DNA of 11,690 nt from Hepatocystis sp. ex Piliocolobus tephrosceles (GCA_902459845.2 CABPSV020000645.1:1-11690); one strand, 5' to 3'. Shown: positions 1 through 8,444, numbered from the stretch's first letter. Made by a program: numbers and translations. The notes: generated by a model not told the origin, from the sequence alone.

Positions 1-2498
1 TTCTGCTACTGCTACTGGTTCTGCTACTGCTACTGGTTCTGCTACTGCTACTGGTTCTGCTACTGCTACTGGTTCTGCTACTGCTACTGGTTCTGGTGCT
101 GGTTCTGGTTCTAGTACTGGTCTGGTCCCGGTTCTGCTACTGGTGCTGGTCCCGGTTCTGCTACTGGTGCTGGTCCCGGTTCTGCTACTGGTTCTGGTGC
201 TGGTACTGGTTCTGGTACTGGTTCTGGTACTGGTTCTGGTACTGGTGCTGGTCCTGGTTATAGTTCCGGTTCCGGTCCCGGTCCTAATACCAACATTAGT
301 ACTAGTAATAAATATGATACAAATGCATCACATAATAATGACGTCAGTAAACACAAAAAAAATTTATTATATAATAGTAAAGATAAAAACAAAGAACAAC
401 AGGCGATAAATAAAAATGTATTGAATGGTGATAAAGCAATAGGATATGCTCCAAATGAACAAAACAGTTTATCAGTAAATAATAAAAATGTGAATAATTT
501 AAACAATGTTAATAATAAAATAAGTTCTATTAATAAAAATATTAATAACATAACAAATAAACCAACGATTGAGACTGGACATATGAAAGAAATGAAATAT
601 AATAACTTAACGTCAAATATTAATGTAAATGGTACCGTAGTGAGTAATAAAAGTGAAGTGTTAAGTGGGGAAAGAGCAGATAAGCAATTATATGCACAAT
701 CAGATAAACAAGCAGTTAACCAACCATATGGACAACCAACTAATGTCAAAGAAGAAAATAAATTAAAAGAATTTGTTTTGAATCATAAAAAAGGATATAA
801 AAGTGGTGACGAAAGTAATAAAACAACAGATTCAAATTATAATGATACAACAAAAGAAAAGAATGAAAAAGAAGGTGAATTTTTTATGAACACAGCATTA
901 TATAATCCTTTTAGACCTGATGTAAAATGTGAAGAAAACAAAAACATAAATAAAACTAAATTAAAAGGTATTAAAGAGTCATTACCACATGAAGGATTAT
1001 ATAATAAAGAAAATTGTGTGTATGTAGAAAGTGGAGTAGCAACAAATATTGTTACTCCAGAGAAAGTTTCCAGTTCTGACAGAATCGAAATTATAAATAA
1101 AATGAACAATAATACAGTATCTAATAATGATAGTATAATAAATACTAGTACAACTAGTGATAATAATAATAATAATAATCCAAATATTATTAGTGAAAAT
1201 GGTATAGTGATAAAAAATGAAAAAGTAAATAAAAATATAACACAAATTGGATTTAGTAATAAAGAAAATACAAAAAATATAAATAACACTAGTTTAGATA
1301 AAAAAGGTTTTAACCAGTTAAATGAAAAAAATATAACAAATAAAACACAAAAAAATAAACAAGAGCATAAAGATTTAATGAAAAAAAATATGACAGTTGC
1401 AAATAGTAATACAATTATTGAAAATAAAAAAGAAAAAGATGAAAAATATAAGTCTACAAATATACAAAATAAAACAAACGAAGTTGATAAAATAAATAAT
1501 AAAGAAGTTAATAAAAACAACATAAACAAAGAGTTAGGTGTAACTAATAAAAATGCAAGTACAGCTTTAAACAAAGTAAATGAAAAAAAAATACAAGATG
1601 TTACAGTACCGGATAAGTTACAAACTGAAGAAAATAAACAAACGAAATTAGACATAAGTGAAGATGATTATATGAATATAGATAAAAGACAAATAAAAAA
1701 ATTTAGTGAACCGATTATAAAAATTAATAATAATAATATCGATAGTAGTAATAATAATATCGATAGTAGTAATAATAATATCGATAGTAGTAATAATAAT
1801 ATCGATAGTAGTAATAATAATATCGATAGTAGTAATAATAATATCGATAGTAGTAATAATATTGAAAGTAATAGACGAAGTTTACAAGATTTAAACATAA
1901 CAGGAATTGAAACAAATACAACATCTGATTATGAATCGTTAAAATATAAATACAAATATCAAATGAACATGGATGAAAATGAATTAAATGAATTTAAAAA
2001 TATTTTAAAACATGAATTTAAGGAATTAAATAGGATTAGAAAACAAAGAGGAAGCTTAAAAGAAAGTTCCGCTGACTTGATACGTTTAAGAAGTATGGAT
2101 GAAAAAAAACAAATGAAAAATATTAATAAAGAGGATGTAATGGCACAAAATGTTAATACAAAAAAAGGTACAGTAATACACGGTACTAACGTTAGTGGTG
2201 GTAGCGTTAGTGGTGGTAGCGTTAGTGGTGGTAGCGTTAGCGGTGGTAATATTAGTGGTGCTAACACTATAGGTACTAATATAAATACTAAAGGACCTAA
2301 TGAAAAACTTGTGAATAAAGAGGAAAATACTACAATATGTAGTGAAAGATTAACTGAAAAATTAACTTCTGGAAATGATGCTGTTGTATTGAAGGTAATA
2401 CTCATATATATATATATATATATACATATATATATGTATATATTTAGTACTATGTGTGCACATGTGTATACATGCATAACCGTACGTACATATATACC

Positions 2499-2551
<53 letters not shown>

Positions 2552-2701
2552 AACATAATACTACATTTGCAGAAGCTAAAAGATGACTGGTGGACATCAG
2601 GTGTCAACTTATTTGAGTTTTTAAATTATATAGAGTATAAAAAATATGTGAATGTATCTGAGTTATCGTCAACTTTTAAAAAAACACCAGAGGTATATTT
2701 A

Positions 2702-2741
<40 letters not shown>

Positions 2742-3287
2742 TAGATATAAATGTTTACATATAAACTGATATAAGTAACTGACTAATTAGCTGGATAGTT
2801 AATTAATTGGCTGACTGACAAACTAATTAATTAATTTTCATACGTAACTGTATAATACATTTGTAACTCGCCCTTTTTTTTTCTTTTTTTTTTTTTAATG
2901 TGCATTAACTATAAAAAGGATATAATTGAAATGTTGGAACAAGTGGAAGAACACGATTTGATAAATGGAGTTTTGGATGAAAATGGAAATTATATATATT
3001 TGTCACAAGAGGAAATTAATTCATTGTGTTATGTAATACAAGAAAATAAAAATGTTAATACACATGAGGACTTTTTGAATGTGTGTAATACAGTTGTTTC
3101 ACTTAATGTTAGTGATGATCAGGTAAATATTTTTTTTTAAAACACATTTAAATTTAAGTCATTTTAGACATATTTTTATTTTATAATGTTTATGAAATAT
3201 ATAAACTTTCACATCCATTTCTTAATTATTACATATTTCTGTTTACAGAACGCAAAAAGAGGAAAAAAAAAAAAAGTAAAGTTATAA
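1..3287 (+). CDS. DDRGK-domain (UFBP1-like) protein, 3' part, four exons seen
   Basis: Known DDRGK1/UFBP1 is an ER-anchored partner of the UFM1 ligase UFL1. Exons seen: 1-2394, 2573-2692, 2919-3122 and 3249-3287 (stop TAA 3285-3287); all three introns are phase 0 with GT..AG ends. Exon 1 is low complexity: Ser/Ala/Thr/Gly repeats to about 290, then Asn/Lys-rich sequence, an IDSSNNN repeat and a VSGGS repeat. Exons 2-3 join into one winged-helix domain, from DDWWTSGVNLFEFLNYIEY through VNVSELSSTFKKTPE to GVLDENGNYIYLSQEE. This aligns by eye with the DDRGK1 C-terminus, where the last block reads GVIDDRGKFIYITPEE; the name-giving DDRGK is DENGN here. Exon 4 adds a basic tail, KRGKKKKVKL. The start is outside the window, so a membrane anchor cannot be checked. 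The protein exceeds 850 residues if the repeat frame is repaired, against roughly 310 in human. Reading frame changes near 120 (see findings). Family call is firm; a UFMylation role is inferred. Confidence 0.82.
2..290 (+). repeat. G+C-rich Ser/Ala/Thr/Gly coding minisatellite
   Basis: An 18-bp unit encoding SATATG in frame 2 repeats about five times from the left edge, then degenerates into 6-bp-based Gly-Ser, Gly-Thr, Gly-Ala and Gly-Pro units. Base composition is far more G+C-rich than anything else in the window. From about 121 the same peptide style continues in frame 1, which is the frame of the rest of the exon. Confidence 0.9.
1725..1863 (+). repeat. 21-bp tandem repeat encoding IDSSNNN
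   Basis: About six copies of a 21-bp unit (aataataatatcgatagtag plus t) lie in frame inside exon 1 of the DDRGK-domain gene. The copies are identical at the nucleotide level, which points to recent expansion or homogenisation. The encoded segment is expected to be disordered. Confidence 0.92.
2190..2260 (+). repeat. 15-bp tandem repeat encoding VSGGS
   Basis: Three to four near-identical copies of agtggtggtagcgtt lie in frame in exon 1 of the DDRGK-domain gene, followed by degenerate copies (NISGAN, TIGTN). Confidence 0.85.
2395..2572 (+). other. Intron 1 of DDRGK-domain gene
   Basis: The donor is GTAATA after an AAG codon; the acceptor is catttgcag ending at 2572. The intron is 178 nt and phase 0. 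It holds an alternating TA/CATA microsatellite near 2402-2440 and an uninterrupted run of 48 T at 2502-2549 ahead of the acceptor. Reading through would end the protein soon after 2572 and lose the conserved domain. Confidence 0.85.
2693..2918 (+). other. Intron 2 of DDRGK-domain gene
   Basis: The donor is GTATAT after CCA GAG; the acceptor is ataaaaag ending at 2918, preceded by T-rich runs at 2874-2896. The intron is 226 nt and phase 0. Joining the exons gives KKTPEDIIEMLEQV, which matches the spacing of the family helix (RTQDTINRIQDL in human DDRGK1) with no gap. Confidence 0.8.
3123..3248 (+). other. Intron 3 of DDRGK-domain gene
   Basis: The donor is GTAAAT after GAT GAT CAG; the acceptor is ctgtttacag ending at 3248. 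The intron is 126 nt and phase 0. Without splicing, the ORF stops at 3140 after VNIFF. With splicing, a short Lys/Arg-rich tail ends at 3287. Confidence 0.75.
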
Positions 3288-3305
3288 TTAAATTAACAAT
3301 AAGGA

Positions 3306-3345
<40 letters not shown>

Positions 3346-3542
3346 TTTTATGTTTCGACTGAACATTCAGGTAAATAAAGCAAACAAAAAAATAAGCATA
3401 CATACATATATACAAATATATTTACCTACACACATACGTGTGTAATCATCTAGATGTAACTACAAAGTAAAAGTGTGTGACAATAAAAAAAAAAAAAAAA
3501 AAAAAAAAGTATTATGTTATATTTTTACAAAAATCTTCATTC
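3288..3542. other. Convergent intergenic spacer (two 3' flanks)
   Basis: These 255 bp separate the stop codons of the DDRGK-domain gene (plus) and the CCA-adding enzyme (minus). The spacer holds a (TA)n microsatellite near 3311-3338, a T run, and an A24 tract near 3485-3508. No ORF or RNA gene was recognised. The 3' untranslated regions of the two transcripts probably overlap or abut here. Confidence 0.75.
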
Positions 3543-6500
3543 CTATTTTTTAAAATATTCTTTCAAAAATTCAATGCAGTCTTTTTCATTTTCCCCATGG
3601 ACACAAGAGAATCGAATCTGAGAAGGTAGCGAAAAAAAAAAAAAAAACAATTTTAATGCAATATATTTGTTTTTTTTTTAAGTTTTTTTTTAAGTTTTTT
3701 TTAAGTTTTTTTTTAAGTTTTTTTTAAGTTTTTTTTTATTTTTTTTATTCTATTATATTAATATTCATATTAATATTCATATTAATATTCATATTAATAT
3801 ACACATTCATATACACATCCATATTCATATAGAAGAATACATTTTTTATATGTTTAATTATTTTATTTTTTTTTTTTTTTGTTTCTAACTATTTGCTCGT
3901 AAATTTCATTTATCCGAGTCAAAGGAATATCAGGAAAGTTATGTTTTATGTCTGGCCATTTTAAAAAGGGCTTGATTTTATAACTATCTTGTAATTTATT
4001 TTTTAAAATATATTGATATAATTTTTTAACAAAATCTGATAAATATATATCATTTTTAATCCATGTTATATAGTTATTATTTATTTCATTATATTTTTGA
4101 AATATATAAAAAACTAATAATAATAAATTCCAATTCTCTCCAACTTTTTTTAAAAATAAAACTATGTCGCCTATTATACGCGTTGAATTATTAGTTTTAC
4201 TGTTACTATCCTTGCTCAGATTAGCCTTATCACCGACATTATCCTTATCACAGACATTAGCCTTATCACCGACATTATCCTTTTCACCAGTATTATCCTT
4301 ATCACCGACATTATCCTTATCACCGACATTATCCTTATCACCGACATTATCCTTATCACAGACATTATCCTTATCACCGACATCACTTTTTCGAACACCA
4401 TATGTTTCGTCTATATGACCACTTCCTTTCTCATCACTCATATTTTGTAAAACAGAAAAAATAGTATCATTTGTATACAATTCATATAAAGGTTGAAAAC
4501 CTTCATAAATAGAAACACAGAATTTTGAATATTTTAATGGAAACTTTAACGATTCGCGAATTATATATTCAACAATATATTCTGTTTTTACTCCATTTTT
4601 TAAATTAATAAAATAATTTTTTAAAGGTAATAAAAATAAACATAAATGTATATTATGTAACTGTATTTCATATTTAAAATCACCAAATACATTTTTTATT
4701 AATTTATTTTTTTCGGCATCTTTAAAAAATTTTACGTAATTTAGACCTTGAAAAAGCCAGTCATCTGGTTGTTCACTCAGTTGTTCACTCAGCTGTCCAC
4801 CCAGTTGTCCACCCAGTTGTCCACCCAGTTGTCCACCCAGTTGTCCACCCAGTTGTTGCATATTTTCACCTGATTGTTTCGAAAATAAAATATTGTCATT
4901 GGGTGACATATGTGATAACATTTTAGAAGAATCATTTACTCCTAGTGTAGTACTATCACCATTTGTTTGACATTTCTCTAACTTAACATTCAAATTGTTA
5001 CAATTATATTTATCTTCGTTTTTTACTAGTTCTGTCATATTATCAACAGAATTTTTTATATAGTTATTATTTTCTGATGCGTTCATTTTTTTTTTTATAT
5101 GATCATTATTATTAAAAAAAGTTTTTATAAGTTTGTCATTTTTCTTTATTTGTTTATATTGTTCTTTATTTTTTACAAAATATAAAGGTGGAAGTTTAAA
5201 AATTTTTTCAGCATAACCACTATAATTTAACAAAGTTAAAGATAAAATTATGTTTTGACAATTACTTGAAAACATTTTAATAATTTCTGCAGCTAGTCTA
5301 CTTTTTGAAATTTTTTTACTAAAAGATTTATGAATATCTTCATTCTTTAATACATTAAAAATTGCTAAATCTAATTTTAAATTAAAAAATCCACAAAATC
5401 GAATACATCTAATTATTCTTAATGGGTCATCAAGAAAAGTAGATAAAGGGTTTAAAGGTGTAGATATTATTTTTTTTTTTAAATGATATAATCCTTTATT
5501 AGTATAATCTTCTATTTTTTTATTATTTAAATTATAAAATAAAGCATTGATTGTAAAATCTCTTCTAAAAGCATCTTCTGTAGGAGTACCAATCACAACT
5601 TCAGGTACTCGACTATCTTCAGTGTATGTTTCATTTCTTAAATTCACAATATCAATTTGAAAATTAAATAAATTAAAACATGATGTTTCTAAATGCTTAG
5701 ACTGATCCGAATTTATTTTTACAATTCCAAAATTAAAGTCTCGATTACTTTTTTCTTTTATATATTCTTTAATGTAGTTACAAAATTCAGACCCCTTCAT
5801 ATTATCTACAGTAACATCTATGTCTTTATTTGTTATATTTAAAAATTTATCTCTTACCCATCCTCCAACAATTCTTAATGTATTTTTTAAATTGTATTTA
5901 TCGTTCACAGTTTGTAAAAATTCGAACAACTTTTTTTCTTCTGTCGTTATTCTATCTTTTATTAGTTTTTTAATATCATCGTCGTTGTTCGTGTTATCAC
6001 CGTCGTTGTTTGGTTTAACATCTTTACTGTCGTTATTTTTACTATCCCTAAGCAGTTGGCTTTTCTTTAAATCTTTCTCAATATTATCAGTATTCTCAAT
6101 ATTATCAGTACTTTCAATATTATCAGTACTTTCAATATTATCAGTACTTTCAATATTATCAGTACTTTCAATATTATCAGTACTTTCAATATTATCAGTA
6201 CTTTCAATATTATCAGTACTTTCAATATTATCAGTACTTTCAACATGGTTAACATGGTCCCCATCCCCACTCACAACATAATCTTTTATATAATTCAAAT
6301 ATAACTTTTCAACCATTTTTATTTTACTGTTATTATTTTTTAAACTATATATTGTCATACTTTTTTTTTTTTTTTTATTTTTTATTTTTTTTATACCCAA
6401 ATTTTTATATTTACTATGAAATAATATTTTGGTATTATTATAAAAAAAAAAATTCTTTTTTTTTCTTTCAATTATACCTTCATTATTTTTTAATTGATAA

Positions 6501-6622
6501 AACAATGTAGAAAAACAATTATATTTTTTTTTTAATAAAGGCGTTAAACGGTTATTTCCTTTTTTACTTAATGTAGTAGTAAAAAATAAAAAACAAAACG
6601 GTAACATACTACGCATATTCAT
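3543..6622 (-). CDS. CCA-adding tRNA nucleotidyltransferase, two exons
   Basis: Adds or repairs the 3' CCA of tRNAs from CTP and ATP, releasing pyrophosphate. Exon 1 is 6622-3890 (911 codons); exon 2 is 3617-3543 (24 codons plus TAG). Class II motifs are in order: GGWVRD 253-258 with DID 267-269 (metal-binding Asp), RRDFTINAL 353-361 (motif B), DYTNKGLYHL 372-381 (motif C), DDPLRIIR 398-405 (motif D, base selection) and KISKSRLAAE 437-446 (motif E, where the usual ERxxxE Glu is Ser). The arrangement resembles yeast and plant enzymes. At 935 residues it is much longer than the usual 400-600 because of inserts: STDNIE repeats (about 129-182), an Asn/Lys-rich stretch then LGGQ/LSEQ repeats (about 470-620), and a DKDNVG repeat (about 747-801). 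The N-terminus has a hydrophobic stretch then a basic Lys/Asn-rich region, like an apicoplast or mitochondrial leader; M89 and M103 could start a cytosolic form. Family certain; targeting and second exon inferred. Confidence 0.93.
3618..3889 (-). other. Intron of the CCA-adding enzyme gene
   Basis: On the minus strand the donor is GTTAGA after an ATA codon (ending 3890). The acceptor is cgctaccttctcag (AG at 3619-3618), preceded by a T15-type pyrimidine tract. Length is 272 nt, phase 0. Plus-strand contents include AAG-T8 repeats (3670-3745) and a 12-bp repeat ttaatattcata (about 3758-3800). The donor is less typical than GTA; the support comes mainly from the protein encoded beyond the acceptor. 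Confidence 0.72.
4213..4386 (-). repeat. 18-bp tandem repeat encoding DKDNVG
   Basis: About nine copies of an 18-bp unit lie in frame in the C-terminal half of the CCA-adding enzyme. Variants include DKANVG, DKDNVC and EKDNTG. The unit is acidic and basic by turns and probably forms a disordered loop outside the catalytic head. Confidence 0.9.
4770..4860 (-). repeat. 12-bp tandem repeat encoding LGGQ / LSEQ
   Basis: Five LGGQ units (12 bp each) followed by two LSEQ units lie in frame in the CCA-adding enzyme, residues about 591-618. They end just before the recognisable C-terminal body resumes at PDDWLFQGLNYVKFF. Confidence 0.9.
6078..6246 (-). repeat. 18-bp tandem repeat encoding STDNIE
   Basis: Eight STDNIE units, identical at the nucleotide level (agtactttcaatattatc on the plus strand), plus a ninth variant NTDNIE, lie between the N-terminal leader and the catalytic head of the CCA-adding enzyme. 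Identity of the copies suggests recent expansion. Confidence 0.93.
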
Positions 6623-6626
6623 TCAT
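6609..6626 (-). promoter_or_regulatory. Five-codon upstream ORF overlapping the CCA-enzyme start
   Basis: On the minus strand an ATG at 6626 opens ATG AAT GAA TAT GCG TAG, out of frame with the main ATG at 6622. It overlaps main-frame Met1 and Met3 and ends two bases before Met6 (ATG at 6607). Ribosomes that use it could resume at Met6, which begins directly at the hydrophobic leader MLPFCFLFF. The sequence is seen directly; any regulatory effect is inference. Confidence 0.4.
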
Positions 6627-7025
6627 TTAGGAGTACGCTGTAAAAGGATTTTTTTTTTTTTACTGCTTACTTTACAAAACTCAAACATTATACACATACA
6701 TACATAGGTAGTATATTATTACATGTTACATAATACAAAAAAACAATCTATTTATTTGTCATATTTTTTATTGCATTCTTAGTGTATATTTTTAACAAAA
6801 TTGCTACATAAAAAAATAACACCTAAAAAATATACATAAAACATATGTGCCAGTATATTACTTGTTTATTTTTGTCCTATGAGTTTTTTTTTTTTTTTTT
6901 TTTTCATTCCTCATAACATTTTTTTTTTTTTTAAATATAAGAATGGCATATTTTATTGACTAATAAGGCGTTTCTTTTTTTTGTTTTTTTTGTTTTTTTT
7001 GTTTTTTTTGTTTTTTTGATATTAT

Positions 7026-7176
7026 TATTTATGTAACTTTATTTATGTAGCTTTATTTATGTAGCTTTATTTATGTAGCTTTATTTATGTAGCTTTATTT
7101 ATGTAGCTTTATTTATGTAGCTTTATTTATGTAACTTTATTTATGTAGCTTTATTTATGTAGCTTTATTTATGTAA
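7026..7176. repeat. 14-bp minisatellite (TTTATTTATGTAGC)n
   Basis: Eleven ATGTA cores occur at exact 14-bp spacing from 7031 to 7171. Most copies read tttatttatgtagc; a few end in aac. It sits in the upstream flank of the CCA-adding enzyme gene. Because 14 is not a multiple of 3, it is unlikely to be coding. Confidence 0.92.
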
Positions 7177-7407
7177 TCATTTAAATCTTTGTATCATTAT
7201 TATATTAAAAAATACCCTTTTTAAAAAAGTTTGTACAAATATATAAATTTATGCAAACATAATTATGCTTATGATTAAAAACAGAATCAAAAATGAGAGC
7301 TTAAGTTAAATAAGCGAAAAATTGTTAGCTTCAAATGAATTTTTACATACATATACGTACATATTTAATCACACTAATAAATATGACATTATAGTATTTA
7401 ACACACA

Positions 7408-7500
7408 TCATATGTATTACACATATTTATTACACATATTTATTACACATATTTATTACACATATACATTACACATATACATTACACACATGTATTATGT
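7408..7500. repeat. 13-bp ATTACACATATTT-type tandem repeat
   Basis: About six copies of attacacatattt, drifting to attacacatatac, lie in tandem. The short ORF across it reads as Tyr/Ile/His/Thr periodic sequence generated by the repeat, with no sign of a protein family. Confidence 0.8.
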
Positions 7501-7652
7501 TCATAATTTACTTTTTAAAGCATTAGAAAAAAAAAATAAATAAATCAATAAAAAAAAAAAATAAATAAAATAAAAATAAAAAGGTATTCCGAATGTGAAC
7601 CACACAACAAAATGCATAACACATAAATAGCGTTCGTACTTTAAACCGAAAA

Positions 7653-7657
<5 letters not shown>

Positions 7658-7683
<26 letters not shown>

Positions 7684-7797
7684 ACTTAGTTTAATACAGG
7701 TTTTTATAAAATACATTTTTAAATAGATAAAAAAAAAAAAAAAAAAAATACTAAGTTTAACACAGGTTTTTATAAAATATATTTTTTAATTGGTTAA
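7658..7797. repeat. 66-bp imperfect tandem duplication with poly(A)
   Basis: A poly(A) run followed by tacttagtttaatacagg and tttttataaaatac (7658-7730) is repeated at an offset of 66 bp (7731-7797) with only a few substitutions (for example tactaagtttaacacagg). No ORF or known element is associated with it. Confidence 0.85.
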
Positions 7798-7856
7798 AAA
7801 AAAAAAGAGCTAAAAAATAATATGAAAAGCACATTGTAATATAACAACAGTATGTG

Positions 7857-8412
7857 TTAAAATTTGCATATAACAACATTCTAAACAATAAAAAAAAAAA
7901 ATTAAATGATAAAGTATATTTTATTAGTTTTTGTCTTTCACTATATAGCTTGTTTTAGTATAGTATTTCAACACATTCTTTATTGCCACATTATTACATA
8001 ATTACATTATTATATTATAGAAAATTACACCTTCATGCACGCAAAAGTAATTTTATAAAATTCTTATTTTTGGTATAATAACATAAAATAATAAAATTCA
8101 AAATTCATGATTGGAAGGTACATACCTGAACACCTGCATGTATTCTATAAAATTACAAAAAAAAAAAAAAAAAAAAAACTAGATTCACAAAATAATATTA
8201 TTCGTTCAATATCAAATGATATAAAAAAAAAGTATCATATTTTGTATTTTAAAAAATGTAATATTTTATAAGTTAATAAAATTTTTATATTTTGTGAATA
8301 AAAGTTTATATTACACTTTATAAAAAAATATATAAGTATACATGTATAAATTATAGCATTTTATAAAAATTAATACTCCAGCAATAGCCATTAAAAAGTA
8401 TAATATAATCAT
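7857..8412 (-). CDS. Candidate small three-exon gene (weak)
   Basis: Not a recognised family. Minus-strand exon-like islands: 8412-8342 begins with ATG and encodes a hydrophobic stretch, MIILYFLMAIAGVLIFI, then KCYNLY. 8144-8126 is a 19-nt island between a strong acceptor (long T tract, then gtaattttatag) and a GTATGT donor. 7880 onward follows a second strong acceptor (T12, then attgtttag). Using donor GTATAC at 8341, the frame stays open and ends at TAA 7859-7857, giving about 37 residues with one predicted membrane helix. Using GTGTAA at 8316 instead gives a longer, Cys-rich product ending at 7810. The islands could equally be a spliced 5' UTR of the CCA-enzyme transcript, or chance. Confidence 0.2.
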
Positions 8413-8444
8413 TTTTAAATGTGTTGGTAAAAAAGAAAAAAAAG

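Noticed and set aside
143..409. Leu/Val repeat ORF on the plus strand
   Set aside because: It is the out-of-frame reading of the Ser/Ala/Thr/Gly repeat after the one-base frame change and stops soon after the repeat.
258..749. Long minus-strand ORF opposite the first gene
   Set aside because: It is the antisense shadow of Asn/Lys-rich coding sequence; it reads as Leu/Phe-rich without a family match, and the plus strand explains the region.
837..1655. 272-codon minus-strand ORF rich in Leu, Phe and Ile
   Set aside because: Antisense of Asn/Lys/Glu codons gives this hydrophobic pattern automatically; there are no separate exon or promoter signals.
1959..2597. Minus-strand ORF containing poly-Lys
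   Set aside because: The poly-Lys is the T48 intron tract read in reverse; the rest is antisense of exon 1.
3863..3889. Lys-run C-terminus of the CCA-adding enzyme as read without splicing
   Set aside because: The Lys run is the A-rich start of the intron; the spliced ending matches the family better.
4164..4418. Plus-strand ORF of Leu-Ser-Pro repeats
   Set aside because: Antisense shadow of the DKDNVG repeat in the CCA-adding enzyme.
5820..6281. Plus-strand ORF of Leu-Ser-Ile repeats
   Set aside because: Antisense shadow of the STDNIE repeat and catalytic head of the CCA-adding enzyme.
7322..7543. 73-codon plus-strand ORF with Tyr/Ile/His/Thr periodicity
   Set aside because: It begins at a non-ATG codon and its periodic part is generated by the 13-bp ATTACACATATTT repeat; no family or splice support.
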